Assembly (NCBI RefSeq): GCF_000304475.1
Contig: NC_018943.1
Span: 744,001-808,000, forward strand
DNA: 64,000 bases
Source of the DNA: Kazachstania africana CBS 2517
Taxonomy: Eukaryota; Ascomycota; Saccharomycetes; Saccharomycetales; Saccharomycetaceae
Direction of reading: 5' to 3'
Every line of letters starts with the position of its first letter. Within the stretch, counting starts at the first letter, position 1. The notes under the pieces were generated by a model. It was not told the origin of the DNA. It ran no database searches and saw only the letters and a list, made by a program, of their open reading frames with translations. Below are positions 29,501 through 39,659 of the stretch, piece after piece. The translations under genes and the position numbers were made by a program.

Positions 29501-32472
29501 ATTTTGAAATGAAGGATTTTCTAGAAAATAAGCCTAATGATGGTACTAAAGAGGGATCAACAGAAGAGGAATATGAAAGTTTAGATCCCAAAATTTATGA
29601 GAAAAAGTTGGACGATATTGATAGACTTACAGAACAACTTTTAAATTTACAGAAAACTCAGGAATTACGTGAAGAATCATCGTCTTCGTATTCAAGTTCA
29701 GAAAGTGATGAAGAAAATGATGATGATGAAATATTTGTAGCATCATCATCATCTAAACCTGCTGGTTCAGGTACTCGTTCCTTTTTAGAAACGCTATCAG
29801 AAAAATATGGAACTGGTCAAAAGAATGTCGCAATGACAGCTACACCTAATAGTCGTATTGTCACTCAAAGCGAAAAGCAATTCTTAGATCGCATGAGAAG
29901 ATCATCAACAGCTGCTCCATTTTTACAAGAATTGACTGAAAAAGTAGCACCGGCACTCTCGGTGAATGAAGAACAAGAGGAAGGAGAAGAAAATAATCGG
30001 GAAGATAAAATAGTGACTGGCTCTTCAAAGGTACCAAGTGAAGTAGTAAAGACTACTCTTGAAAATGCTGATAAAAATGCTGGAAAAATCGACTCAGTAT
30101 CTTCCGCTGATGCAGATATTGTGAAAGACAAATCTACGGGTGCTCTACCCACTCCTCCTCCACCACCTCCACCATTACCTGTGCAAATTTTTGCTACTAA
30201 CAATGATGTTGGTACTAATAGTGATGTATTAGATAATACTTCTGTTGCTTTACCACCTCCTCCACCTCCTCCACCCCTTCCTTCTGCATTGTTTGAAAGT
30301 GGTTCTGCACCCTTATCAAGAGGAACTTCTCCCACACCAACGCCTCCTCCACCTCCTCCTCCACCTCCTCCCCCACCACCCTTTTCAGCAGAAACTTCTG
30401 CTAATTCAACTAGTTCGGTGCCACCTCCAGCATTACCACTAATGGGTGGAAAATCTGTGTCATCTTCTCCTCTACTTCCTCAATCTCCCTCTTTATTCGA
30501 AAGATATCCTCGTTCTCAGAAAAAAATGAAACAATTACACTGGGAAAAAATCGAAACTACTGATAATTCCATTTGGACAACTGGTAAGGCTGAACGTTTT
30601 GCTGATGATTTGTTCGAAAAAGGTGTATTCTCTAATTTAGAAAAAGCGTTTGCTGCAAGAGAAGTTAAATCCTTAGCTTCAAAGAGAAAAGATGATTTGG
30701 ATAAAATTACCTTCTTATCTCGAGACATTTCACAACAGTTTGGGATTAATCTTCACATGTACAGTTCATTATCAGTAGAAGATTTAGTTACCAAGATTTT
30801 GAAGTGTGATAGAGATTTCTTACATACACCTAGTGTAATTGAATTTTTATCTAAACCTGAAATTACGGAAGTTTCTGTTAACCTAGCTAGAAACTATTCT
30901 CCTTATACAACTGATTGGGAAGGTCTTAAATCTATTGAAGATGCTAAACCCCCAGAAAAGGATCCTAATGATTTACAAAGAGCAGATCAAATTTACCTAC
31001 AATTAATGGTCAATTTACAGCCATATTGGGCATCTCGTATGAGAGCTTTGAAAATTATTACCACTTACGAAAAGGAATATAACGAATTACTACTGAAATT
31101 AAGGAAAGTCGATAAAGCTGTTGGCTCCTTACAAGAATCAGAAAATTTACGTAATGTCTTCAATGTTATCTTGGCAGTTGGTAATTATATGAATGATACT
31201 TCAAAGCAAGCACAAGGTTTCAAATTAAGTACACTTCAAAGATTAACATTTATTAAGGATTCTACTAATAGTATGACGTTTTTAAATTACGTTGAAAAAA
31301 TTATTAGAATGAACTATCCTTCTTTCAACTCCTTTTTACAAGAACTAGAGCCAGTTCTTGAAGTTGTTAAGATTTCTATCGAACAATTAGCCAACGACTG
31401 TAAAGAATTTTTCCAATCTGTCACCAACGTAGAAAGATCTATTGAAATTGGCAATTTGAGTGATTCTTCAAAATTCCATCCATTAGATAGGGTCTTGGCC
31501 AAAGTATTACCAACCTTACCTGATGTTCGAAAGAAAGGTGATTTACTTAACGATGAAGTGAATTTAACTTTAATGGAATTTGATGGTTTAATGCAGGTAT
31601 ATGGAGAGGATACAAGTGATAAATTTGCCAGAAATTCTTTTTTCAAGAAATTTGCAGATTTTATAAATGAGTATAGAAAGGCTCAAGAGCAAAATATCAA
31701 AGTTGAAGAAGAAGAAGAGGCATATGAAAGACACAAGAGAATGGTTGAAGAGCAACAAAGAAAAGCTGAAAGAAAGGAAGCTAAGAATCAAAATAATATT
31801 GACGAAAATGAAGATGATGACCAGGAAAGAACTGATAGACGTGGCACCATGGATAAATTGTTAGAACAATTAAAGAATGTGGGTCCATCGAGAGCAGATC
31901 CTTCTTCTGCAAGAAAGAGAGCTTTAGCAAGAAAGAAAATGCTAACAGATAAAGAGGGAACTGTTAATATGATGCACGATTTAGAAACTGAGAGTGATTC
32001 AATTATCTATTCTCCAGATAATAAAGCTATAGGCTCAACTCCATTTGGTGCTAACGGTGCTTCAAGTCACAAACAAAATAGTAATGAATTATCGCCATCT
32101 AAGGGATTTAGAGATGATTTGAGTGAGGAAGAAATTTCAGAAAGAGCCAAAACATTATTGATGGGATTGAGAGGTACTGCATCACCTTCCAAAAGAAATT
32201 CTATGTTGGATGAACATAAGGAAAAATTGAGAGCACGTAGAAGAAGAACGAATAATGACTTACCAAGCGGTAGCAACAAGTTGAAATTTTACGACACTAA
32301 TGAAAAGGACATATCGAACGAGCCAACTGAAAAATCTGAGCAAGATGAGTACAGGACAGAGCAATCTAGTCAAATAGTAGATGAACAGACCAGCGATGCT
32401 AAGGTTGACTCTACAGATGAGCATGTGATAGAAAATGGCATAAAAGAGGAAAATATAGATGATGATAATTGA
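26599..32472 (+). CDS. BNI1: Formin Bni1, actin cable nucleator
   Basis: A 1957-residue Diaphanous-related formin (S. cerevisiae 1953) that nucleates actin cables at the bud tip under Rho GTPases. The N terminus is Ser/Asn-rich and has an Asn tract encoded by AAT repeats near residue 255. The GTPase-binding/FH3 region begins near 165 (DPKEIENLFEEIM) and runs to about 560. Coiled coil follows (about 690-790). FH1 has three proline tracts of 7 to 14 prolines between about 1184 and 1262, and FH2 begins near 1305 (KKMKQLHWEKIE). A DAD-like basic segment lies near 1749-1785 (TMDKLLEQLKNVG...RKRALARKK). BNI1 rather than BNR1 is supported by length and by SEC2 next door. Confidence 0.97.
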   Translation: MLKSSGSKHSSTNSNGSNNPSSLFQNLKRLTSNNSNNTSKYTESYSINKSSISSPLQKHDTNLPPSSSSSPSSNASAITTTNKPLNKKSTLNTQNLSQYMDHARSSSTNSASASKYSSSRRSSTQVSTSESLRRLSRQHTGQSSSASIHSQNSSYINFSKFITPDGKTNLEMPRDPKEIENLFEEIMYKRNILQNLSVEKQRELMNYDVRKKWLIVKQDIQNEFKRIRATKNGPKNSSLVNVEQLVYSPTTTTTNNNNNNNNSNYNNTSPMASVASNEYYPMTSPQTKKPTSHELYQLTESNASTSTLSSDKTNRPPNRYVEKIIADKLSPDEMRDLWVTLRTEQLDWVDSFLENQGHIAMANILMKQIYKTTPKDHLSSKLLEKENSFFKCFKVLSMLSQGIYEFSKHKLMTDTIARGLFSTRLGTRKMAIEIFVCMLEKRNKSRFEAILNSLDQNFRIGSNFHMFQNLKKLPQYFIHLTPDSHLKVLQAWLFSIENTIDGRGKMGSLVGASTDLKNSGGENAILEYCLWTMVFVNMLCNASTIIQQRMLLRTKLENSGFLRIMNKIKLLNYEKVIDEIESYENNKLDDFNLMLESKNKNSNVNLQDPVSLLNNLWQSCKGTENEKLLISLIQHLFLSSSRLIEEVDDPTKLSKQLKLMDSLVTNVSSSSTADEESTMNMAIQRLYDSMQTDEVARRAILESRTLTKKLEELQAEKDLLHEKLSKAENGLVGQLENDLNERDQILAKNQRVTQQLQSELEELKKKHLLEKHEHEVELRKMLTILNTRSSTNDGAKTIDKDKDNISKLNLQKHENIQKVLQDGLIRAKNDFTIDAKKFGMTVQPNKRLKMLRMQMEDIENEARQLEMTNFTEFERKKLEPPVEVTKPKHRHKKHKIEKINQQESNDQKSRINKLNDLREALAEIQTESNNISKFNLEERVNELFNEKKLKALQRLKELETKYKDFGINFEMKDFLENKPNDGTKEGSTEEEYESLDPKIYEKKLDDIDRLTEQLLNLQKTQELREESSSSYSSSESDEENDDDEIFVASSSSKPAGSGTRSFLETLSEKYGTGQKNVAMTATPNSRIVTQSEKQFLDRMRRSSTAAPFLQELTEKVAPALSVNEEQEEGEENNREDKIVTGSSKVPSEVVKTTLENADKNAGKIDSVSSADADIVKDKSTGALPTPPPPPPPLPVQIFATNNDVGTNSDVLDNTSVALPPPPPPPPLPSALFESGSAPLSRGTSPTPTPPPPPPPPPPPPPFSAETSANSTSSVPPPALPLMGGKSVSSSPLLPQSPSLFERYPRSQKKMKQLHWEKIETTDNSIWTTGKAERFADDLFEKGVFSNLEKAFAAREVKSLASKRKDDLDKITFLSRDISQQFGINLHMYSSLSVEDLVTKILKCDRDFLHTPSVIEFLSKPEITEVSVNLARNYSPYTTDWEGLKSIEDAKPPEKDPNDLQRADQIYLQLMVNLQPYWASRMRALKIITTYEKEYNELLLKLRKVDKAVGSLQESENLRNVFNVILAVGNYMNDTSKQAQGFKLSTLQRLTFIKDSTNSMTFLNYVEKIIRMNYPSFNSFLQELEPVLEVVKISIEQLANDCKEFFQSVTNVERSIEIGNLSDSSKFHPLDRVLAKVLPTLPDVRKKGDLLNDEVNLTLMEFDGLMQVYGEDTSDKFARNSFFKKFADFINEYRKAQEQNIKVEEEEEAYERHKRMVEEQQRKAERKEAKNQNNIDENEDDDQERTDRRGTMDKLLEQLKNVGPSRADPSSARKRALARKKMLTDKEGTVNMMHDLETESDSIIYSPDNKAIGSTPFGANGASSHKQNSNELSPSKGFRDDLSEEEISERAKTLLMGLRGTASPSKRNSMLDEHKEKLRARRRRTNNDLPSGSNKLKFYDTNEKDISNEPTEKSEQDEYRTEQSSQIVDEQTSDAKVDSTDEHVIENGIKEENIDDDN

Positions 32473-32846
32473 ATCCAAACTCACATAATGCAATGAAATT
32501 CCCTTAACGAATTTTTTAAGAGCAGTTTCCAATTTGTCATCCTATGTATACATAAATATTTATAAAGTTTATTTAATGAGTAATATCCTACTTATACTCG
32601 GTGATGATCTTAAATCAATATTTTTCATATGTTACCCTCTTTCGAAATCGTTTATTTGATTTTTTTTTTTCTAGTGGAAATCTTCGTTTGAAGGATAATT
32701 CATAGGCGGTAACTTTAAGAAAAAGAGGACGTCACGAATAGCAACTGTCATTCTAATAGAGGTGGCTCAGCTTAACAGTGTAAGATAATATCCTAGTTCC
32801 AAATCAGGCTGCAGTAATTTTATTTCGATCAACTTTGCAACCGGCA
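32473..32846. other. BNI1-SEC2 intergenic region
   Basis: 374 bases with a T-run near 32661-32670. No gene or RNA recognised; serves as SEC2 promoter. Confidence 0.6.
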
Positions 32847-34841
32847 ATGGACGATTTAGCAGAGGAAAACAACAGAATATCCGCTCAGGTTACATCTCTG
32901 TCTACTCAGCTGATGGAGAGTATCCAGAGAGAATCGGAGCTAGAAGAAAAACTAAAACATTTAAAGAAAGTTGCACTCTCACAAGAGGGTTCAATTGCAA
33001 AGTATGATATTTTAAAAGCTGATTATGATAAGCTGAAAACCACCGTGTCAGAAAGAAATAGAGAAATACAAAATCTTCAAGTCAATTTAAAGGAGGAGTC
33101 TAAGCTTCGATCATCTGCAGAGGCAGAGGTCGCAACTTTAAGTCAAGAAGTGGAAGATCTTACTGCGTCATTGTTTGCAGAAGCTAACGATATGGTTGCA
33201 GATGCTAGGAGAGAGAAGCACATTACAGAGATTTTAAACACTAAACTTGTAGAACAACTTCGTGAGAAAGATACGTTACTTCAAACATTGGATCTTCAAC
33301 TTAAGAATTTGAAAAAGGTGTTGCAAAATTTCGAAGATGAAAATGTTACTAATAAAGCTTCATCTATAGCACCTGACTTTTTAGGAAGTGAGCAAAAAAG
33401 TGCATCAGCATCTTTATCAAACGAAGTCGGTGATCCTTCCAACAAAGGTGTCTACTCACCTTATATTTCTACCATTCGTTATGATCTAGCACTATATAAC
33501 GAATTTTTAAAATTCATTGCAGTGTTACCATATTGTAAAAACCTGAAAGATACTTCTTCTGAATCAAAACTTATGAGACGACTTATAAACGACGAAATCC
33601 AGCCAATACTGAGAATAGATAGTGCAAATGGTATCGGCTGGCTGGCAAAGAAAAGTATGTTGACATTGATGATCGACGGGTTAGTCGTTATTGAACCATT
33701 AAGTGGAGTTAATGAAAATTATCAACTTGGTCATGTTTCTTCATCCGATCAATCTAATAGGCCATCCATGGAATCGAAGAGAGAATCACATTTATTTAAT
33801 TATCCTACAGATTCTCCCCCTGTAGCTGTTCATGAACCTTGTTCATTTTGTGGTGAAAATAGAGATGACATTTTAGAACATGCGAGAATGCACGTTCTTA
33901 AAACGCAAAGTAAATCGGAAGACGGGTCAATAACAGTGACAAATAGTTACCCACTATGTTCTTGGTGTTTAACAAAAGTTAGACAGACATGTGAGATATT
34001 TGCATTTTTGCGTTCTTTGAAGATTGGTACTTGGAACTTGGAAAAAGTAACTCTAAACTCGATAGCGAAAGGTGAATCGAACAAATTTACCGAAGTGACG
34101 AGGGCTATAAAATCAAACAAGCACGGGAAAAGCGATGAGAAGAAGTTGAAAAGAAAAAGCTTCATGGTCGGGCTAGGAATTAATGCTTCGAGTAACCTGA
34201 CCCCACAGGTCGAAGTTGGGGCCTCCACAATTGGAAATGCTGGACAACCTACTACAAATATTCAGAGAGCCTGGGTACAACTATGTAAATTGCGTTCAAT
34301 GTTACATTGGACTTATATGGGTATTTGGTCTGTAGATGAGTCAATATCTCTGAAAATAGGTCCACAGGTAAAAGATGATAATAACGAAATAACAGGTACC
34401 ACAGTGGACGTAGCGTCAGTACTGACAGGAAATACTGAGAATGTTTCAAACTCTATCAAAGATACTGTCTCAGCACCTGAAAGAAACGCCTATAATCAAG
34501 CCTCTATTGATAGTCCACAATTTGATGAAAATAAGACCAAGTCTCAAAACTTGGATGATGGTGTCGAACATTTCAGTACAGATACTAACTCCAAAAATGG
34601 CATTTCATCAATAACTGTATCCACAGAGCGTGCCGAAAATTCAAATGACGCCGCTGAGAATGACTCCCCTGATGGTGAGCTTAGACACCAAAGCCCAGAA
34701 ACACAAACTGATACACATAGTATAAATATACTTGAAGAATACGAAAATACAGTTGGCACGGTTTCACAGATCTCAGATGGCAGTTCGTCCAGTGATGATG
34801 AGAAGTTTGATGATGCCAATGAAACCAAGGACAGTAATTAA
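32847..34841 (+). CDS. SEC2: Sec2, guanine nucleotide exchange factor for Sec4
   Basis: A 664-residue protein that activates the Rab Sec4 on secretory vesicles. Residues about 5-165 form the long coiled-coil GEF domain (QVTSLSTQLMES, EVEDLTASLFAEANDMVADAR). The middle carries the conserved YDLALYNEFLKF and GIGWLAKKS blocks, paired CxxC motifs near 331 and 371 (CSFCGEN, CSWC), and TNIQRAWVQLCKLRSMLHW. The C terminus is acidic and Ser-rich. It is shorter than S. cerevisiae Sec2 (759), the difference being in the weakly conserved tail. ATG 32847 is chosen because the frame upstream starts only with a TTG. Confidence 0.93.
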   Translation: MDDLAEENNRISAQVTSLSTQLMESIQRESELEEKLKHLKKVALSQEGSIAKYDILKADYDKLKTTVSERNREIQNLQVNLKEESKLRSSAEAEVATLSQEVEDLTASLFAEANDMVADARREKHITEILNTKLVEQLREKDTLLQTLDLQLKNLKKVLQNFEDENVTNKASSIAPDFLGSEQKSASASLSNEVGDPSNKGVYSPYISTIRYDLALYNEFLKFIAVLPYCKNLKDTSSESKLMRRLINDEIQPILRIDSANGIGWLAKKSMLTLMIDGLVVIEPLSGVNENYQLGHVSSSDQSNRPSMESKRESHLFNYPTDSPPVAVHEPCSFCGENRDDILEHARMHVLKTQSKSEDGSITVTNSYPLCSWCLTKVRQTCEIFAFLRSLKIGTWNLEKVTLNSIAKGESNKFTEVTRAIKSNKHGKSDEKKLKRKSFMVGLGINASSNLTPQVEVGASTIGNAGQPTTNIQRAWVQLCKLRSMLHWTYMGIWSVDESISLKIGPQVKDDNNEITGTTVDVASVLTGNTENVSNSIKDTVSAPERNAYNQASIDSPQFDENKTKSQNLDDGVEHFSTDTNSKNGISSITVSTERAENSNDAAENDSPDGELRHQSPETQTDTHSINILEEYENTVGTVSQISDGSSSSDDEKFDDANETKDSN

Positions 34842-34962
34842 TCATTAAAGATCAATAGATCTTTTTTTACGAATAAGGATATATCGATGTAATAATGGTA
34901 TATAGATTTGAAGCATCTCCGCCAGTATGGACTTCTCATAGCATATAAAATGAATTAGGCAA
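34842..34962. other. SEC2-TOF1 convergent 3' region
   Basis: 121 bases between two converging stop codons, AT-rich, expected to hold both polyadenylation signals. Confidence 0.5.
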
Positions 34963-37900
34963 TTACTCGTCGTCATCACTGAAAATAATCTTTGATTTCT
35001 TTTTTACAACTGCTATTCCTTCCTCATCCTCGCTTTTATATCCATCATCTGATAGTTCTTCGGATGTATCTTCTGATATTCTTGAACTTTGAGATTCGTT
35101 ATCTCTAGGACGCTTCTTTTGTTGATCTTCATTCTTGGAAGTAGTTTGACGCTCATCTAACTGATTATTTTCTATGCTATTGGAAGACGGAGCATGCTTA
35201 TCTACAAATTCTTCTTCAGAAGAATGCTCAGTTTCATTTGCATTGTCATTTGTTTCTGTTACCTTGTAACTAAAATCAATCAATGTCTTAGGAGCGAGAG
35301 AATCCACAGTTGAAACTTTTATCGCGTCGATGCTAGGCACTGGTCCCTGGAATAAAGCAGAAAAATCGCTGGTCACAGAGCCATGGTTTTGCATTCTTTC
35401 TGCTGTAAACTTTCCGAAAAGTTTAAACATCTCATCTGTTAATTGTCCATTGTGTCTATCAAGTAACCATCTCATGTAATTTTCATTCTCAAAAAAAATA
35501 GAGGTCATAGCATCATCTTCGTCATCAGAGTCACTAATATACTCCCTACTAGAAACTGCTTGGTGACTTTTCTTTTTTGATTGTTCTTCAATATTTTGTT
35601 CGATATCATGTTTTGGTAGATTTTTTTTGGGTCTTTTTTTATTATGTTTTACCTTCTTTGATGTAGCAAGCCCCTTGGTAACCTTTCTTCCTCTTAATTT
35701 TTCATCCATAGTGCCATCAAGATCTTTGAAGTAATCATTATCATTATCTGAGACGTCAGAATCTCTCACAATACTTGGATCATCGTAATCATAACTGTCA
35801 TGGCCATTCCAGCCATCTTCGTCAATAGGATTGTCATACGACATGTTAAGTTGTGGCCTTATCAAATAGGAGGAAGATGGAAGCCCATTGGGAGTTTCAA
35901 ATGATGTGGTCATATACTTTTCTATTAAAGTTAAAGACTCTTCTAACGTTGTAATCTCGACGGTTCCCGGCAAATAACACTTTTCAGAGGCAGTCATCGG
36001 AATTAAATAGTCACAAAGAAGAAGTAGCGCACGAAGGTCCTTGTCCAGCAGAAGTGGATTTCGAGGCTCCTGGACTGATTTGAAATATTCATTTGGTGGA
36101 TTTTCTGTTTCGCGTTCCATACTGACGTTAACCGTTAACCAAGCTTTGAACACATTCAATGTATTCTTCAAATGTTCTTTCAATTCTTCTAGTAATTCTA
36201 TCTTTCCATCGTCAATCATAGCAGATACAATTATTCCAAACTTCATGTCTTTTAAGACGGATTTAGGTAAAGCTTCTGCATCCTTGATGTTTTTGAATCT
36301 GCTGGGCGGTACACCATAAAATTGTTCCCTCTTTAGAATTTTATTTTCACCATATCTTTGAAAATAACCGACTTCACTATCATGTAATGATGGAAACAGT
36401 AAACCGATAAACCAAGCAGGAGATTTCTTGAGTCTATCTTTTAGTCGATGTAAATAATGATTTGAAAATTCTTCCACATGTCTCCTTACTCGAGCCGTCC
36501 GCTCAAGCCCTTCCATTGATAGAATGTCACGTAACAAGATGATTAAATCTATTCTAAATAAATATGTTTCCTCTTTTGCCTGAATAAATATTCTGTGAAA
36601 AAATGCAATAACTTTCTTGATGAAACCATGATCTAGCTCACGATATCTTTGTAAGAAATTTATGTACATGTCAATTGTTGGGTCGTTTACATAACTGGCT
36701 TGTACTTTTTTGAAATTGACCTCAAATTCCTTTAAACGAGAAGATAATATATCCAATGCTTCATCTCTGTCAATATCTTCCTGTTCCATTAAGGTTTCGA
36801 TGTCTTGTTTAGTAATATTTGCCTTGTGGCGGCGACGACCCTTTCCTGCTACAATTAATTTATTGTCGTTGGTTGAATATTGCTCTAGAGCTTTTAGGAC
36901 TGTGTGAGTTAGATTGACACAACTTTTCATGTATTGCAAAGAGTGTTTCGATGCTGTTTTGGGTAGATTCGACAGTAACTGGATTCTTTCATCACCGAAA
37001 AGTCTACTTATAATGAATTCGATGTCATCCAAATCTTCATCACTTGATTTTTCGTTTCCGACTAAAATTAATAATTCATTAAATGCTATCATTCCTGCGT
37101 GTACAACGATCCAGTTTTTAAGTTCATATGCACTTCTCAATAAGTGAGAAACGAATATGAATGAAGTTTCCCTCAATGCTTCTGAGACTGCAGAAATATC
37201 AGTGGCATGATCGTTCATAGATCTCAGGTTTTGATATTTAAGAAACCAAGAGAAAAACAATAAATATTCGACTTGTTCCAATGTTATCAGCCTATCTTGT
37301 TCAGTAGTAAAATGATTTGTTACACTATGCAATAAAATGTTGAAACTTGTGTCTATAAAACTGTTGATGAATTTGGTAAAGACTTTCAAAGTTGATCCTC
37401 TTAGTCCCATTGTATCTGATTGTGAGTTTAATAAACTATTTGGTAGACCTTCTTCCAGCACGTCATCTTTGGACTGAATAACTCTTTTCTTCCATTTTTT
37501 TCTACCATCCAATTTTTGCAAGGCTGCTGCATCATTCAAAAGATGCTGACTTCCTGAAACAGTTAACCTTACTTTATCTGGCGTTTCGATAGACAACAGT
37601 GCCCCGAATCTTGAGTGTCGTGAGGAGGTATTCTTCACCAAATTCATCTTCAGGTGTTGTTCTTTCTTTAATAATTCAGAAAGTTCCAGTTGAGGGGCCG
37701 ATATAAGTGGTTCATGAGTACTGTCATTTGAGCCCTTTGACAGTTTATTTGTTGGCGTACGAAAGAAATATTTCTGATTAAGATCTTTAGTTAAGTAAAA
37801 CATGATTTCCAAAAGAGGAATATTAATGAAATCTTGATCGAATTCAGAGTTTAAAGAGTTACTGAGGGTTAATAAAAATCCAAAAACTTTATTTTGCTGA

Positions 37901-38664
37901 AAACAATCTATCACTGCAGTTAGGGATATATCGTCCATGGAGACGTTTGGGGGTAAGGTATCAACTGAGTTAATACCTCGAGGCATTATTTTTCTCTTAG
38001 TAATCATTAATTCCCCTGGTTCAATAGCAATGATATTTCTGAAGAAATTTAACGCCAATTTTAGGATTACGTTATCACGAGGTGTCCTAGATAATCTATC
38101 TATCTTGACAACATTCAAAGCTAAACGAATAACGGCTTTCAGTGCTTTACCATTACTCATGGAAAGAATCATTTTCTTGTATAGTAATTGATATTTTTTT
38201 AATTCCGCATAGTTGTTCACTTGATTCATAGTAGATTGGTCTGTCAAGATTAGCGGCCATGTCATTAACACTAATAGCTGTAGACAATGTAGAGCAACTT
38301 TATCAAAGTAATTTTTACTTGTGAATGGACTGGCCATTTCGCTTTCTTTGTCGACATTACTCCTATGCTTGCGAGCTATTTTTGCTTCTTGTGCAGATCT
38401 ATTTTCCCAATCAATCAAGATTGGAAGTAAATCATCAATGACAATCTTGTATTCAGCTGCAGCCATTGCTACATCCCATCTGTTTTGTTGATCATCGACT
38501 AACTTAAACCATCTCTTGAGATCTTTAAGACATGCCAAACAATCATCACCGAGCTTATATGGGGGCGGCTCAATCGAGGAAGTATAATCAGGACCACCAA
38601 TGGCAGTGGCTAGCAATGCAATTCTAGCTCTAAGAACAGTTTTTGAAGCGTCTGGAACATCCAT
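34963..38664 (-). CDS. TOF1: Tof1, replication fork pausing/protection protein (Timeless family)
   Basis: A 1233-residue protein (S. cerevisiae 1238). With Csm3 and Mrc1 it stabilises stalled forks and supports the S-phase checkpoint. The Timeless N-terminal domain fills about 1-300 (RARIALLATAIGGPDYTSSIEPPPYKLGDDCLACLKDLKRW). The middle has helical repeats with MEGLERTARVRRHVEEFSNHY. The C-terminal third is highly charged, with KKVKHNKKRPKKN-type nuclear localisation signals, acidic serine-rich runs and a final FSDDDE. An MCB box lies 70 bases upstream. It lies between SEC2 and GOR1 as in S. cerevisiae. Confidence 0.95.
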   Translation of the reverse strand: MDVPDASKTVLRARIALLATAIGGPDYTSSIEPPPYKLGDDCLACLKDLKRWFKLVDDQQNRWDVAMAAAEYKIVIDDLLPILIDWENRSAQEAKIARKHRSNVDKESEMASPFTSKNYFDKVALHCLQLLVLMTWPLILTDQSTMNQVNNYAELKKYQLLYKKMILSMSNGKALKAVIRLALNVVKIDRLSRTPRDNVILKLALNFFRNIIAIEPGELMITKRKIMPRGINSVDTLPPNVSMDDISLTAVIDCFQQNKVFGFLLTLSNSLNSEFDQDFINIPLLEIMFYLTKDLNQKYFFRTPTNKLSKGSNDSTHEPLISAPQLELSELLKKEQHLKMNLVKNTSSRHSRFGALLSIETPDKVRLTVSGSQHLLNDAAALQKLDGRKKWKKRVIQSKDDVLEEGLPNSLLNSQSDTMGLRGSTLKVFTKFINSFIDTSFNILLHSVTNHFTTEQDRLITLEQVEYLLFFSWFLKYQNLRSMNDHATDISAVSEALRETSFIFVSHLLRSAYELKNWIVVHAGMIAFNELLILVGNEKSSDEDLDDIEFIISRLFGDERIQLLSNLPKTASKHSLQYMKSCVNLTHTVLKALEQYSTNDNKLIVAGKGRRRHKANITKQDIETLMEQEDIDRDEALDILSSRLKEFEVNFKKVQASYVNDPTIDMYINFLQRYRELDHGFIKKVIAFFHRIFIQAKEETYLFRIDLIILLRDILSMEGLERTARVRRHVEEFSNHYLHRLKDRLKKSPAWFIGLLFPSLHDSEVGYFQRYGENKILKREQFYGVPPSRFKNIKDAEALPKSVLKDMKFGIIVSAMIDDGKIELLEELKEHLKNTLNVFKAWLTVNVSMERETENPPNEYFKSVQEPRNPLLLDKDLRALLLLCDYLIPMTASEKCYLPGTVEITTLEESLTLIEKYMTTSFETPNGLPSSSYLIRPQLNMSYDNPIDEDGWNGHDSYDYDDPSIVRDSDVSDNDNDYFKDLDGTMDEKLRGRKVTKGLATSKKVKHNKKRPKKNLPKHDIEQNIEEQSKKKSHQAVSSREYISDSDDEDDAMTSIFFENENYMRWLLDRHNGQLTDEMFKLFGKFTAERMQNHGSVTSDFSALFQGPVPSIDAIKVSTVDSLAPKTLIDFSYKVTETNDNANETEHSSEEEFVDKHAPSSNSIENNQLDERQTTSKNEDQQKKRPRDNESQSSRISEDTSEELSDDGYKSEDEEGIAVVKKKSKIIFSDDDE

Positions 38665-38733
38665 AGCTATTGTAGTTGATCCTGGTTCAATGGCCTTTGC
38701 TTAAAGTCAAATGGTGATCTATTAATTTTTATT

Positions 38734-38739
38734 ACGCGT
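38734..38739. promoter_or_regulatory. MCB box (ACGCGT) at TOF1
   Basis: A perfect MCB about 70 bases before the TOF1 ATG, with a second CGCG core (TCGCGTCA) at about 38753-38760. This suggests G1/S expression by MBF. Confidence 0.65.
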
Positions 38740-39544
38740 TCCCATTCTGAAGTCGCGTCAATTATTAAATGAGCCGAAAGTGATGAATAGCAGAACTTGA
38801 AGATATGGAAGAACCGAATGGCGGAAGGGGCCAATAATAAGATGGGCAATGTGTCTTAGTGTTTGCAAGGAGCATATGGACAGCCAATCTTTGATGAACT
38901 CTTGAAAAGACTGCCGGAGGTAGTATGAACTTTCTTAAATTAGGCTTATTTCTCGAAAAAGGTGCCTCTTAGGTGATGAGAAAAGCTCGACCTCAATCTC
39001 ATTTGTGAAATACGAGAATAAAGTTAGTTTTATGTGTGACTGACGAGAAGGCTTAAGCGAACTTGAAAGGTTTGATGATTGTCGAGTCCATTCATTCTTG
39101 GCATACTGAAGCTATTCCTCCGCTTTTCAAATAACGTCATAGCAAATGAGAGAGTTGTATTACATTCGCTATGCTAGCTTATTGACCAAACTTACCAGTA
39201 TCTTCTTCTTTACTCCTAAAGCCTTTCCTTTGTCAAGTCAAATGAAAGTCCGAGTGCTTCATAAGACGGGGTTTCTGTAGATGAGATATCATGGCTGGTA
39301 ATCTCTCCATGCAGTAAGTTGGCGACAGTAACAATTTGTGCACTTGGAAACACTTAGCGATGTTTATCGCTTTCCATTCAGAAAGGAGTAAGAACGGTGT
39401 TATATGAGTCCGCTCATGGAAGATCAGCATTCTTATCAACTCGAGAGAAATCGTGGGGTCCGCTGGAAAAGCTTGAAATCAGCTCAGATAGAAGCTAGCT
39501 CGTATTGCTAATGGCGGTGCCAAGTCAGACACGATATCAACGCG

Positions 39545-39552
39545 TATATAAG
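39545..39552 (+). promoter_or_regulatory. GOR1 TATA box
   Basis: TATATAAG lies about 110 bases upstream of the GOR1 ATG. It overlaps an ACGCGT (39540-39545), which at this spot may be incidental. Confidence 0.5.
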
Positions 39553-39659
39553 AGCGAATTGCTCGACCAACTCATTTCTCTTGGCAAGAATTGCATTTTC
39601 CACATAAATTCATTATTTGACGATTAGTGAAATTCAGTGCGAAAAGGAGCCTAAACGTA

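Larger units (their letters stand above)
38665..39659. other. TOF1-GOR1 divergent intergenic region
   Basis: 995 bases, long for this compact genome. MCB-type boxes lie at the TOF1 end and a TATA box at the GOR1 end. Short minus-strand frames (38667-38849, 39233-39439) have no recognisable homology. I checked for C/D snoRNA boxes and found no convincing pair. Confidence 0.55.

Noticed and set aside
29865..30335. 156-codon minus-strand frame within BNI1
   Set aside because: It is the antisense of the FH1 proline tracts (glycine runs), a shadow of BNI1.
38968..39045. Possible C/D box snoRNA in the TOF1-GOR1 gap
   Set aside because: GTGATGA and CTGA words occur about 70 bases apart, but no terminal stem forms and no guide to rRNA was recognised.
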